Positions 11,501 to 22,801 of a stretch of DNA of 49,168 nt are shown one piece after another; positions within the stretch are counted from its first letter, which is position 1; each line of letters opens with the position of its first letter. The translations under genes and the position numbers were made by a program. Source of the DNA: Fragilaria crotonensis (Eukaryota; Bacillariophyta; Fragilariophyceae; Fragilariales; Fragilariaceae); NCBI GenBank assembly GCA_022925895.1, contig JAKSYS010000483.1, positions 1 to 49,168 on the forward strand, given 5' to 3'. A model generated the notes under the pieces. That model saw only the letters and a program-made list of their open reading frames with translations. It did no database searches and was not told the origin of the DNA.

Positions 11501-12154
11501 CCCAACTGGTTCACTCAGAAGTAGCGCATCCGAAGCTTCATCTGGTAAATCTGTGACCATTTCTTGCTGTGTTTGTCCCCTTTGCGGCGAGTCCCCAAAG
11601 GTTGACTGCAATACATTAAGAGCCTCCGCCCGATCTTTCATGAAGGTGTCAGGATTGAATGGATCCGCTTCTACAGCATCTGCTGCATTCTCCTCGGATG
11701 AACCGTCCGGCTGTTGCCCATCTTCCGGTTCCTTTTTCGCACCTCCGACAGTCCTAGTCCACAACTTCTGGGCGCTATGCACAGAGCCTTGAATCTTCCG
11801 ATCCAACTGCTCCTTCTGAGCTGCGGCTTGCCGATCCCACTCCCGGATCACGTTATCCGGATCACATCGATAAAAGTATCGCTGCCAAAAGTCTTCGAAT
11901 GTCACATGCCGGGGAACCAGAGTTTCAAAGAAGTGTCCCACAGTCTTTGGATTTTGTTGACATATTTTGGTGCATTCGTCGCGGCGGCTGTAAATGGTGC
12001 GGTAGAAATCGGAAAGATACACCTTCAAGTCGTCCAGCTCTTCAGCCGTGTACTCCTTCGACTTGTCGCGTAAGGGCTCTGTGTAGGTGGATTTGCGAGC
12101 CTTCCGAATCGACACTTCGGTGTTGGCGGCAGGTTTTCGTAACGAAGAGAACAT
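8511..12154 (-). CDS. Large BSD-domain protein with C-terminal membrane anchor
   Basis: Two long open frames (12241-11135 and 11147-8511) overlap by 13 bases and read as one ~1214-residue protein if one base is missing near 11154. The Met at 12152-12154 (MFSSLRK) is the preferred start; an upstream in-frame Met exists at 12241. Residues ~46-98 form a BSD domain with the signature FEDFWQRYFY. A coiled, charged segment follows (to ~190), then ~890 residues of low-complexity Thr/Ala/Glu/Val-rich sequence with imperfect internal repeats. A single hydrophobic segment (FMSLAVAICVAFLAAGAG) sits about 105-130 residues from the end, and then a more ordered ~106-residue tail with Trp/Pro blocks. BSD domains occur in TFIIH p62, synapse-associated and DOS2-like proteins. 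The membrane anchor makes a trafficking or membrane role more likely than transcription, but this is inference. Confidence 0.78.
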
Positions 12155-12694
12155 GGTTGAATTTTGAGAATTGTTGAATCTTCTAGTAGATGCGCCTTGC
12201 CATAAAGAGTTCGCTTGCGTGGGCACCGGAACTGTGATCACTTTCTACACTCAACCATTACGCCACTCTGATACCTGATACGAATACTACGCTGGTCGTC
12301 GCAATCTATCATCATTGAAGTCAATATAAGACAAATTACACACGATACATGAACCGAGTAACGAGTATACTACAAATGTGGGATTTGCAGGTGTCAAGCG
12401 TCAATTCTCAACTGCCCTCAATTCAGTACAGTAGGATGGTTCGGCACTGTTGCTTTATCTGCTACTGTATGACCTATGACGCTATGACTATATTACGACA
12501 TTACGACCAGTATACTGGACTAATTTCGGGTGAGGCTGTGGGTTCAAGTCCTGCAGAAAGTCAAAAACCTATGATTCATGAACCTGCAGTATGACGCTAT
12601 CCACTCTAGAGAGGGTACTATAGTATCGTACCGTGTGGGTCGAGTTCTCCTTCTCATGCGCACAGCGGCAGCACGTAAAATAGATCTGAGACTT
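12155..12694. other. Upstream region of the BSD gene
   Basis: Presumed promoter next to the start at 12154. Contains short GTAC-type motifs and a tRNA T-arm-like string near 12540 that does not fold into a full tRNA. Ends at the TTA target-site copy of the mobile unit. Confidence 0.35.
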
Positions 12695-12697
12695 TTA

Positions 12698-12727
12698 GAG
12701 CATCCCCACCGCTGGAGCGAAATCTGA
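12698..12727 (+). repeat. Left terminal inverted repeat (Harbinger-like)
   Basis: 30 bases starting GAGCATCCCCACCGCTGG and ending AAATCTGA, identical in inverted orientation to 22261-22290. Preceded by TTA. Confidence 0.85.
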
Positions 12728-13587
12728 GATATGACCCGATAGGACCATTTGTGTCGACAATTTTGTCCAAAATGCATGGCACCGCTTGGGCTCGATACCT
12801 CAGATTTCGCGCCCGAGCGGCTCGAAATCTGATTTGGGGCTCGAGAATAGAGCCAAATTGCTGAATTCTCGAGCCGGGTCCAGATTCTCGCGCCCCTCAT
12901 TTTGTCCTATTCGACCCATTCGAATAAAAAATTAACCAATAGGATTTTATCACGGATGCCACATTCACACTGTGACTCATGTCAGTTTGTCTGTGATCTG
13001 TATGCAAAAAATTGACATCATCTCGGACGAGCACCGTAACACCATTGAAACGACGTCGACGCAATGAATGCGTATGTAGTAGTAAATTGAGTGGTACGAT
13101 TGCGGAGTGCCTGTTCTTTACGTGGAATCCACAGGATTCCCAGATGTCGCCTCGGCTTGTCACAGCATCCGGCGATACGGCTAGTGTGCGTGGTGAATGT
13201 CGTAGTAACTGCGATTACTGAATTGCACGCTACTTGTCTGTACGTAGACTCTAGTATTGCTAGGTCTCTACAGGTGGTGTAGTGGGCTAAAACGCAGTGG
13301 CTATGACGTTAGTATAATCCTAGGAGTCGAACGATTCCTGGATGGCTTCACTAGCACAGGCCTGTCCCATGTCGTCTGCTGACGCGGCTGTTCTGCAGGG
13401 GCTGCCGTGGTGGGTGCCATATCGATCGGATGCAGGCGGACTTGCCGGTGCACGCAAAAAATAACAACAGCAAAAAAAAAAATTAAAAAAATTTGAAGTT
13501 TGGTACGGAGATGCATGTGTATCTGTGTCGCGTGTTGGGTGGAATGTCAAATTGCACTGAACACTGAAAACAACTGGTACTGGAACA
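12728..13587. other. Left subterminal region of the mobile unit
   Basis: Holds degenerate copies of the terminal repeat: an inverted one near 12801-12820 (TCAGATTTCG...) and a direct one near 12815-12832 (CTCGAAATCTGA), the arrangement expected of transposase-binding subterminal repeats. An A-rich tract is at about 13446-13496. No protein-coding gene is convincing. Confidence 0.5.
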
Positions 13588-13895
13588 AATTATTCCAGTG
13601 CCCCGCGGTTCGCGGGTATGCCCATAGGCCATTTCCGCGGGGCTACTGGAAAAAAATAATCCAGTGCCGCGCGGTTCCGCGGTCCGCTGTCAGTCTATTT
13701 CCGCGGGGCTACTGGAATAAAATTTTCCAGTGCCCCGCGGTCCGCGGTCAGTCCATTTCCGCGGGGCTACTGGAACAAAACATTCGAGTGCCCCGCGATC
13801 CGCGATCTGCGGTCCGCGGTCAGTCCATTTCCGCGGGGCTACTGGAATAAAATTTTCCAGTGCCCCGCGGTCATTCCATTTCCGCTGGACTACTA
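13588..13895. repeat. Tandem array of five GC-rich hairpin units
   Basis: Five units of roughly 50-65 bp start near 13593, 13659, 13726, 13785 and 13856. Each begins CCAGTGCCCCGCGG (or a close variant) and ends CCGCGGGGCTACTGG, which are near-perfect complements, so each unit can form a stem of about 14 bp. Spacers between units are short and A/T-rich (AATAAAATTTT). The fifth unit is degenerate. It lies downstream of the polyprotein stop at 14171 and could be part of the retroelement's 3' terminal structure. Confidence 0.8.
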
Positions 13896-14170
13896 AGGTA
13901 TGCGAGCACTACCGGCAACAAAGTATGCCAGCGCATACTTCATGTACTAGTACTACTCGCGTAGCGTACTTTAGAATTTTTTGGATATGCGATACATGCG
14001 TATGCATTATGAATCATGAATCATGATATCATGATGCATTTGGCATTTTGATGTTGGTATCTTGGAGTTTTGTTTCTTTTGTGTATGATGTGTTTGCGAT
14101 GCTTGGGCTAAATGCGACGTTACTTCTATGATGCGATGCGACTATGAGTGCTTCATTAATGCTGTCACCA

Positions 14171-17100
14171 TTATAGGAAGTTTGGGATGCAGCTGGCATC
14201 AGCAAGGGCGTCATTATGTCGCCGAGACGTGACTGCCAGATTGCGAAGGTAAGTCATGAATGCATTTGATTTCCATCGCAGGAGGTGTTTAATTTCCATT
14301 TCATGGAATCCCATCGCATATAGGGTAGTGCAAGCACCAACACGCAATGAGTGTGCTGACCACATTTGGAGCTCTGCTTTGTTCTTGATTGGGTCAAGAT
14401 TGAACATTTTGGATGCAGCATCCCGCATGCACGTTTCAACAGCTTCCGATGTTATGTTGCATGGGGTCCCATCGCTTGCTTTGTAGACGCTTAAAGGTAT
14501 TGTTGTGTCTGATTTTGTTATGGTCGCGTGTCGTGCTAGGATACGCATAAAATGCGTAACAAAGCAGACTTTTGGGTTTTTGACATTGCGAACGAATAAC
14601 TTTTTCTCCCCATTCTCACCATTCTTTTGCTCTTCAAATCGCAGGTGGATGCTACCGACAGATGCCGGATATGTGAGTGCTTCTGTTAGTGAAAGCCTTT
14701 TGTTTGTTGTTGATGAGCATTGGATATCCTTCAATGTGAATGCGTAGGCGTTGCCAAAGCGGTTTTTGTGATATGTGGTTATGTCGCGTTTGGATGAATC
14801 GGTTTGCATCCATTCTACGCCTCTGCATCCTGCGTAGAGGTTGCATAGTGTCCAATCAGCTAGCGCTGCCATTAGACAACAATCATCCTTTTGGGCGTCA
14901 GTTGTGTTGGCAATGAAGGCGTGCATTTCCAGAGTGAATGGTTCGCGTCTATTTGGGACGGATTCCCATCGTTGGACTTCGGCGAGTACTTTGGTGATTG
15001 CTGGTGCCATTTTGGTGTCAGCTGTTGATCTGAATCGGGGATCAATATCCCTGAATCGTCAAGGAATTTTGCGACATCAGTAAGTAGCTCCTGATGGTTC
15101 CTGCTTTTAATGAACGGCAGTGGGTGATGATCCTGTCGCAGGTGTGTTGCATAAAGGGCCAGCTGATAATGGCGCGTTCTTGACTTTGGGTCTGAAGTCG
15201 CCAGTCATCTGTAAGCTTTACAGTGTGACAAAAGATGAAGTAATGGATTCTCCTGCTTCGAATTGTCCGAGCAGTTTTGGCAGTGTTGTTGTTGCTATCC
15301 ATTGCTCGTTGAACAGCCTGGATGCCAGGCTTGATAAAACTCTGGACTCGGGCGGAAATAGCGATAGGATGCGAGTTTCGGCTCCTTCTCGAATATCTGT
15401 TGATGGCGCAGTGCCGGGGAAGGTAAGTGAGTTGGTGGGCGTGACAAAAATCGGCGAGGAGATTTGTTGCTCCTGACACATGTGTACATGAAACCGCAAT
15501 TGTGGTTCTTTCGAGCAAAGCTGCATATAGGTGGACCATCTGTTGACCTCGTTCCGATTTGGCGGAAACTTTATGCGCCCAGTTTTGGGATGGGCTATTG
15601 TCTGTTCTGATCAGCAGTTTGGCGAGTTTTGCGATACCATTTGGAAATGTTCTTTGCAATGGTTTGTACAGCCCTGTCTCCTCCATTAGTGTTATGGTTG
15701 CTGCGAGCTGGACTATAACGACAACGAATTCCATTAAGTTGATGTGGATTTTGTTGACCGCGATGGCTCGTTTTGTCCTTTCAGACCAGTGCATGTCGAA
15801 CCAGAATTGGAGGTCGTGACAGAATGCACCTCCTCCCGTCAGGCATGCGTCGCCAAAGCTGGTGAATTGAGGGTCGCGGGGTATGACGTGGCCAACGTGC
15901 ATTTCCCATTTGTATGTTCGATCTGCCAGCAATTGGTGCAGGTTGGCGAGTTCTACTTTCACTGCTTGGTCAATTGTTATCTTGGCATTCTTTGTCCATA
16001 GCAGGGCTGCCATATCGCGCGCAATCATGGCGTCTATTCTGGTGTGTAAATGCTTTGGAAGGTCTGCTTGATACCTTTTGGATTTTCCTTGTCGATTGTA
16101 ATACCCTCTTACTTGGTTGAAACGGGTTTGAATTGCGCGGCGAAGTGCATTTTGAAAACTAAAGAACAATGTTCTTCCTTGGCGATTGGCACGCGATGCG
16201 TCCGCGAGGGTGCCGTGGAGTGTTGCTGCCTCCAAGATGTTGCATTTGTCCTTTCCGTCCCATTCTTGCAATAGGTTGGTGATTGACTGCCTTTTATCGT
16301 CTGGGAGGGTATAGGTAAGTGATCTCGTGTTGAAATCCCAACCAACTACTCTCCTGATATGTCCGTACGCTGACCCAAACTTTTCCCAGGATATAGGATC
16401 TGGGATTCTGCCATCTGGATAACCCGCGAGTTCGTATAGACTGATGATACTTGCGGCTGCTGCTCTCGGCATGAGTTCCGATATATCGCCATACATGTTG
16501 TCGTCGACATGATGGTTGTATCGGGGTGCAATTCGAATTCCTGTTTTGTCGAATACTCCTCGGTTTTTTGTGTCGGGGATAGCTATTGCGAATCCATCTC
16601 TTTCTGTTTGCGTTGCTGGCTTTTCAAATGTGAAATTTGGCAGGTATTGTTGGGCGCGTTCCAGTATGTCTTCGTCATGCCATAGCTTTTGGGCTAATTG
16701 TTGGCGCGCTCTTGCGATTGGCTCCCAGTTTGATGGACTTGTGTTGTCACCAAATGTAAGTCCTGTGTGCATAATCAGAGTTCCATGTGAAATTGCGCTG
16801 TGCATTGCGACCAAATTGGGGTTATATTTGACGCGTGGGAATGCGCATTGCACGTCGTCATCACCGGTGTGTCTATCGTGTTGGGGGTACGAGATTGCCA
16901 AATTCCATTGCCAGATTAGAAATTGCTGAAACGAATCGGCGAAATGGAGTTTTGGTTCGGTGGCTTTGCTTGTCCAATCATTAATAGCATGCGCCCCTGG
17001 CCACGGGCGAAAACTGCTATCTGATATTGGGCGTGGCTTTCTTCGATGATGTAGAATGTCAACAAGTCCTTGTGGCGTTAGGTGCGTGTTGAGTGTGAAA

Positions 17101-18137
17101 TGGACTATCGCCGGATCCATTATTAGGGTGAGTCCTCGTTTGCTTTGTTTGACGATTGTTTTCTCAAATACCTTCGGATTGTCCTGCGCTGACTTGTGGT
17201 TGCCATATTGCAGATATGCATCAAAATTGGCTTGCGATGCTTCAGCGTTGCAGTATGCTGGTGCTCCGGTTGTCAGGATACGTGTTACGTCGGTAAAGAC
17301 GTCCGTTGTTACGATGGGTTTGAGCTTTGCCAGTAGGTGGGCTGCATTGATATGTGCATTCACATGGGGTTCCCCAATGTATCTCACTACCGTTGCAATG
17401 TCACCGTTATAGTGCAGGGCGCATGCGGTTGTCATGGCTCGCCAATCTTGGCGTATGCACTCTGTGTTTTCCCAATCAGATTGGAATCCCTGCAGCTGCC
17501 GGAAGTTGATTGGGCTATACTTTTTCCGAAGTTGTTGTAATTGCCTTACTCGGAACGATGCCTTTTCAAGGGTTTTGGTAGCTCTGCATGACAAATATCC
17601 GCTTTTTAAGAGCGGCAACAGTACGTGACAAAACGATTTCGCTGCAAAGAATGATTGTGAAATTGTATCCTTACCAAATGGTTGTGACAGTTGTATTTGG
17701 ACGCTCGTTGGGAGGATTTCGGTGGCGAATGCTTCTAAGTGCTTGATTGTAAGTTTTTCTGTTGTCGCCCAGCATGTGTTTACTGTTGTCTTTCTTTCGT
17801 TGCGCTCGTCAGGTTTGCTCTTTGCTGATGTTTGTTGCTGATTTGTAAAAAGTCGCGTGCAATCAGACGTTATTGGCGGTATTGCTTTATCGATCGACTC
17901 GGCTGGCTCATGATTGTTTGTTTTTACCTTCTTTTCCTTTGCGTTTAGTGTCTCGAAATCGCCTTCTATGACCTTTTTGTTTGACTGTTTACACTGAAGA
18001 ACTGTACCGGCTTCGTACATTCCTACTGTGGGTCGAGCTGGTGTAATTGCCATGCGTGTATGCGTTGGTTCTGGGACATGAAGACAAAAGTCTTTTAAAA
18101 GCAACGGCACTGGTTGGTGTGTTGCGACGATACACAT
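14171..18137 (-). CDS. Retroelement polyprotein: reverse transcriptase, RNase H, tyrosine recombinase (DIRS-like)
   Basis: Two open frames (18137-15042, 1031 aa; 15010-14171, 279 aa) join if bases are missing near 15080 and 15035, giving one pol protein of ~1330 residues. Residues 1-~340 are unassigned. RT motif A is GDDDVQCAF (~425-433), motif B GLTFGDNTSPSNWEP (~459-473), motif C HHVDDN (~542-547), with VDD replacing the usual YxDD. RNase H (~756-898) shows FGDACLTGGGA, NLMEF, IRTDN and NLLADF, supplying the acidic residues. The recombinase has the catalytic set Arg63 (GCRGVEW), Lys129 candidate, His220/Arg223 (HSLR), Trp246 (LLRWKS) and Tyr254, numbered from MAPAITK; its N-terminal core-binding part lies at the end of the first frame. 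Such RT-RH-YR order defines DIRS-type retrotransposons, which integrate by recombinase instead of a DDE integrase. The RT is unusually divergent. Confidence 0.85.
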
Positions 18138-18184
18138 ATGGAAATTATGAGTTTTGTGAGATTGGTTTGCTATATTGCTTGGTT

Positions 18185-20670
18185 TTATGCTGTGGTGTTG
18201 TTTGAGTTACCTTGGGGTGTCGCCCATGTTGATCCGATGTCTGTCCATTCTACATTTGCTTGGGTAGCTACCCATGCAACAAGTTTTGCCTTGAGGTCGG
18301 GGCTCACTGTTGCGAGATTTGCTGGGAAGTGGAAAAATTTACAGTTGTGGAATGTGCATGTCTTGCCTTCGTATGCACTTCGGCAGCATAATACCGTGAA
18401 GCTGTTCGGTTTTATTGGGTGCGGGAATATTGGTCCTGGATGAAGGAGTCGGGCGGTGCTGTCTGTCGCCAATTGCTTGAGGATTTTCTTTCCCTGAGGT
18501 GGTGTTGTGTTGCTAATGAGATCACTTGGGTTGCGTTGCGGCTGGTTTGCGTTATTGTTTCGTGGTACACGGCCATTGGCTACGCTGGTCTCGTTCGTAT
18601 TGCTCCCATTTTGACGATTACGAGTATTTGGGTGCTCGCTATTCAAGGCTTCGGATGTGGCTTTTCGTTTGTTTGGTGACTCGCCAAGTGGTTGGAAGAG
18701 TTTAAACGTGAATGGAGTTTCCTTGTATTGCCCCGCTGCCATTGTTAGGATTGCTGTTTGCAAGTTGTGCCTGAGTCTCGCCTTGCGTCTTTGCGTTGGT
18801 AAAAATTTCAGGGAGATTGGGAGTCCATCCATCAGTGCATTTTGTAGCCGGGTCGGCGTGCAACTGCAACAAACCCTGCAATTGTTGATTGGATGTCTTG
18901 CAGGACGTTGAAGTGGAGTTCCTTCAGGTTGCGATGGAGCTCGAACCATTTTCGTCCTTCTGGTGATCGCATTATTCTATCGAATGCAATCACTTCTTTC
19001 CACAGGTCGGTGGATTGTCTTCGTTGACAGTTATCATTGTATGCATCATTGTATAAAAGTTGCCGATGTTGTTGTTGATCTCGCCCAGCGTATTGGTTCG
19101 GCCGAGGTGGTAAAGCTCTGTTGCTTTTGCTGAGGTACGTGATGTTGCTTCTTCCACTTGTTCTTGCTGGACGACTTTGATTGCGCCTTCTAACCGTGTT
19201 TTATAGTCTGCAGACCATGTTCTCGGTGGTGCGAGGTGATGAAATCCGAAGTGGGTTTTTATACCCTCTGGATGAATAACTGTATGCTGGTGTTCCCATT
19301 GTGCGGTACGAATTGCCGCAGTGAGGGGTTGGTCAAACATTTCGGCTTCAAGACTGCTGGCGGATGCAAATCGATTCTCTCTGAAGTTCATTTCTGCTGC
19401 CATAGACTCAATTGCAATTTGCATGAGTCGAGTTGCTTTGCTGTTTTTGTTGGTCTTTAGCACTTGAATGAACATGGGGTCGACTGTTGCTTTTTTGAAG
19501 TGCTTGGTTTTTGTTCCATCATCGTTGCTTACTTCAATGGTTGAGGCGAAGAGGATTTCATAGAAGTGTTGGTGTTCTGTTGCTTCCTTGGCGTGTTCTC
19601 GTTCTGTGCTTGTCATTGTCTTTGTTGAATTGTCTGTGATCGCTGTGGTTAAACCTTTGAGCAACGTTGTAACCATGTTTGGGGATTCATTCGGTGCATC
19701 CTCTTCTCGTGAATACTTTTGTGGAGTTGTGAATGCGGTTTGACGTGCCATTGTGCTACCGAACGAGATAAATGCCTTTTCTTTTGCTGCCAACACCGCG
19801 GTTGTAACTTCATGGTAGACTGGGTCGTTTGGAGTTAGAAACGTTGGCTTCACAGTGAACTTTGATACGAGGTTGGTATCAGGGATGAATTGCGCTTTGT
19901 CTATCTGATCGTAGATGAACAAAGTGTCTTTCGAATGAATCGAAAAGTTTTGGAGGTTCACCGTTCCGTAACGCATCGCTTCATACCACATATGAAATTC
20001 TTCAAGGTCGGTGGCGTTGTTGAGATTGCGGACTGAGTCTGTATTATTGACATTGATTTTTGCTCCTGTTGGGATCTTGTGTCCTCCTGCGAGGAGGAAA
20101 ACTTTGGGAAATGCAGCGAAACATGGCGTTGCATCAGGGTCGGTAATGTCAAGTCCAATACGGTCTGGTCCTGGTGGGTCGGCCACTGTACCATCCTCTG
20201 GGTCTGGTCCTTCTTCTGTGATCGGATCAGATGTCGAGGTTGCCATGTTGAGGAGCGTTGGATGGGAGTTTGACGCTGCGACCGTAATGCAGTATCCCTT
20301 AATGTCGCGCATCCTGATTGTAACTGGGCATATGATGTCCATGCTGTCACCAAGGGTGCCTGCGAAAACAGCATCAGTTCCGAGAGCCGTTGGGAATGGG
20401 CAAGATAGAACTGCCAACGTTGGGTTGGCACCTGGGATGTCAAGGAGGAAAGCTACCTGGTTGACAAGGTTAGAATCGCAGATGTTTGCGACACGTGTCA
20501 TGTCAGGGTAGGTCTTGGAAAGTTGTTGCGATGCGCTTGACTTTGTCGGGATTAGGGACATAAGCTCCGGCAAAGCTGTTAAGCTTAGCGGCGCTAGCTG
20601 CCTGATAGGCAAGATCACGAAGGGTTGGTTCCGTGTCAGGGATAGGGTCGTTGGCATCGGTAGTTGACAT
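18185..20670 (-). CDS. Gag-like structural protein of the tyrosine-recombinase retroelement
   Basis: Encoded just upstream of the polyprotein on the same strand. The Met at 20668-20670 (MSTTDANDPIPDTEP) gives a more protein-like N terminus than the Met at 20657 in another frame, with a frame change near 20515. The reading frame then runs to ~19000, shifts (near 19003) and runs to about 18850, where one or two more shifts lead into the frame ending at 18185. The C-terminal part is Asn/Pro/Gln-rich and carries a CCCH zinc finger of spacing C-X8-C-X4-C-X3-H (ending CTFHNCKFFH), a plausible nucleic-acid-binding nucleocapsid function. No other recognised domain. Length ~820 residues if joined; some of this could be two proteins. 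Confidence 0.6.
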
Positions 20671-22260
20671 TGTGTGGGGACGTTTGTTGGTTGTTTAGGG
20701 GGCGAAACTGAAATGCTGTGATTACGTTTTGTGTGCTCTGATTGTGTTTTCGTTTATGGATGTGTGTTTGGTGACGACTTTCTAGTAATGTTTTCAGGTA
20801 GCAGACAATGTTGGGAATTGGTTTGTGTGTTTGAGATTGTTTGCAAAGTGGGTCTGAGTTTTCTTACGATTAGTAGCTGGGATTTTTTGGACTTCATACT
20901 GTTGTTGTAGTTAATTTGTTTGGCATCTGCTTGTTGTTAGATGCTTGTGTGTATGACTCTAAGTACTCATGATAGCTACTCTGAGGGCTTTTTGTTTGGT
21001 ATGATAGTCGGGTTCAGTTGACTTATTTTCTGATACTGGAGTATGCTTCGTTTTTAAAATTGAGCCACACTTGTAGATTACATAGCGTTCCGCGGTTTAT
21101 TACTTAGGTTGTGGATTGGATATAGTATTGTATTGCCCGCTATCTATATTCGATGAATATGTATTTTCATATTCACGCATTTCGTTTATTGAATTAATCT
21201 TCTCGTTATTTGCGATGAATTTCGACGATGATGGGGCCATCTAAAATTGCTGGTGAATGCTGCAAATTTGCATCTCGTTTTGCAGCATTTTGCAATACGC
21301 TACTTAGTTAGATACAATGTTGTTTGCTTTGGTTTATATTTGGGCATGTTTGGTATTTCGCTCGGAACTAGTATACGACGTATTTACCTTTCGCAGGTGT
21401 TTGCTGGTTTGTTTTGTTGCTTGGTGCTGTTGTTTTATGTTCCAAGCAATTATTGCTTTCGCGATATTGTTGGTTTTGGTTTGCGGCTTTGGTTGGATTG
21501 ATCTTTATTTTGCTATTGTAATCGCTTGATTGTGATTGTTTCGATGTCAATTTCGAAATTTGTTGTTTTGGCGGCGGCGCCGATCGCAGGATCTTTGTTT
21601 GTTTGTTTGCTTTACAATATAGATACAGCGAACTATTGCATTTGCAACTACATCTGTAATGTAGTGTTGTATTGCTTTTGGTTGTTTGCTTCTCTCACAT
21701 GCTTGCGAAAAAACGGTTAGGCAGATATATCATCACCATTGCCGTCGATTCGATCACTCATGAGAAAAGTGAGTGGTCGACTCTCCATCCAAGAATAATA
21801 CTTTTCCGCCAGTAGTGTAGTGCTACTGGCTGTCCTCGGTCCGTCAATCTCCGACTGCGCAGCAACTAAGGCTGTAGGGCATATTGTAGTGTACTGTGTG
21901 AGCTAGTACGCCTACTGCAGTATTGCCTACAGTCTTATCTGTAACCAGCATCCTTGTCGATGATCTTTGTTTCGTAACGCCACGGTATGACATCAATGTA
22001 CTACTACTGTATATGCTATTAAACCCTGTACATCACACACATTCGGGACGCAACCTCTCGTTTGCCGGTACTGGTAGTACGTGAAGTTCCACATTCTGTA
22101 GGTAGATTACCACAAAATCCGACAGAAAAAGCAGTCTAATTTACAGAGCGGGGGTCAGAATTTCATCGTGCTGCTCGAAAAAATCTGCACGCGGTGCGAG
22201 AAAGATACCACCAATATGTCCAAAATAGGTTTCTAAAGGCTCGAGACCAATATGTCCGAT
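20671..22260. other. 5' leader and right subterminal region of the mobile unit
   Basis: Non-coding. From 20690 to about 21720 the plus strand is strikingly T/G-rich (A/C-rich on the element's coding strand), with repeated TTTGTTTG-like strings. A short hairpin CCAGTAGTGTAGTGCTACTGG is at about 21810-21831 and echoes the CTACTGG core of the left hairpin array. No terminal repeat of the retroelement could be matched to the left side with confidence. Confidence 0.45.
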
Positions 22261-22290
22261 TCAGATTTCGCTCCAGCGGTGGGGATGCTC
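22261..22290 (-). repeat. Right terminal inverted repeat (Harbinger-like)
   Basis: Exact reverse complement of 12698-12727, followed by TTA at 22291-22293. Confidence 0.85.
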
Positions 22291-22293
22291 TTA

Positions 22294-22801
22294 TGGTGTA
22301 TCAAACGCCGAGCTATAAGAAAGCTATGATATACATACTCCAGCCGTAGAACAGTTAATGTTTGATTTTCATCAAAAAATGCAGCTATTCGGAATTGTCG
22401 CCTTGAGAAACTCATAGTGGCAATATAGGCAGGTGATTCTCACAGAAGTACTCACGGGCCTCGACGTTGGCGTGTGTCGTGTGCTATTCTTCTCTAATTA
22501 GCAACTAAACGTAGCCATTGCTCTGTAATGTACACAAAACTGGCGGGCTGCATGCCGTCACGGAATAACAACCGTAATTATAAGATAGGCAGACAAAACC
22601 CTTTCGGTCGAAACACTTGATGCTGGGAATCATGAAACAATCGAAAGCATCACACAATTCGTTCGTGAAGTGCGGCCTTTGATATGCTGAAACACACAGA
22701 CATGACAAGTCATTCTTGGCAACCTGATGGGGGCAATTTGAGTCGCCTCTTCGGAAGTACTTCGCTTCCCATCTACCGTCACGCACATCCACCACGTCTA
22801 C
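22294..22801. other. Intergenic region
   Basis: Flanks the mobile unit and the 3' end of the PX-domain gene. A 96-codon minus frame at 22795-22505 has a Cys-rich, unstructured composition and no support as a gene. Confidence 0.4.

Larger units (their letters stand above)
12698..22290. mobile_element. 9.6-kb mobile unit bounded by 30-bp inverted repeats and TTA duplications
   Basis: The ends are perfect 30-bp inverted repeats (12698-12727 and 22261-22290), beginning GAGCATCCCCACCGCTGG. Both are flanked directly by TTA (12695-12697 and 22291-22293). TTA duplications with GAGCATC-type ends are the hallmark of PIF/Harbinger DNA transposons and their MITEs. No Harbinger DDE transposase or Myb-like partner is visible inside. 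The interior instead codes for a retroelement with reverse transcriptase, RNase H and tyrosine recombinase (14171-20670, minus strand). Either a retroelement jumped into a Harbinger/MITE, or the whole unit moves together. The inner boundary of the retroelement could not be fixed. Confidence 0.65.

Noticed and set aside
12540-12570. tRNA T-arm-like string (GGTTCAAGTCC) with a possible 5-bp wobble stem
   Set aside because: No matching acceptor stem, D-arm or anticodon arm could be placed around it. At most a SINE B-box or chance match.
12698-22290. A Harbinger DDE transposase or Myb-like partner gene inside the inverted repeats
   Set aside because: All long coding frames in the interval belong to the gag-like and RT/recombinase proteins; no DDE-type motif spacing was found.
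22505-22795. 96-codon minus-strand frame just downstream of the PX gene stop
   Set aside because: Cys-rich random-looking sequence, no signal peptide, no homology I can recognise.
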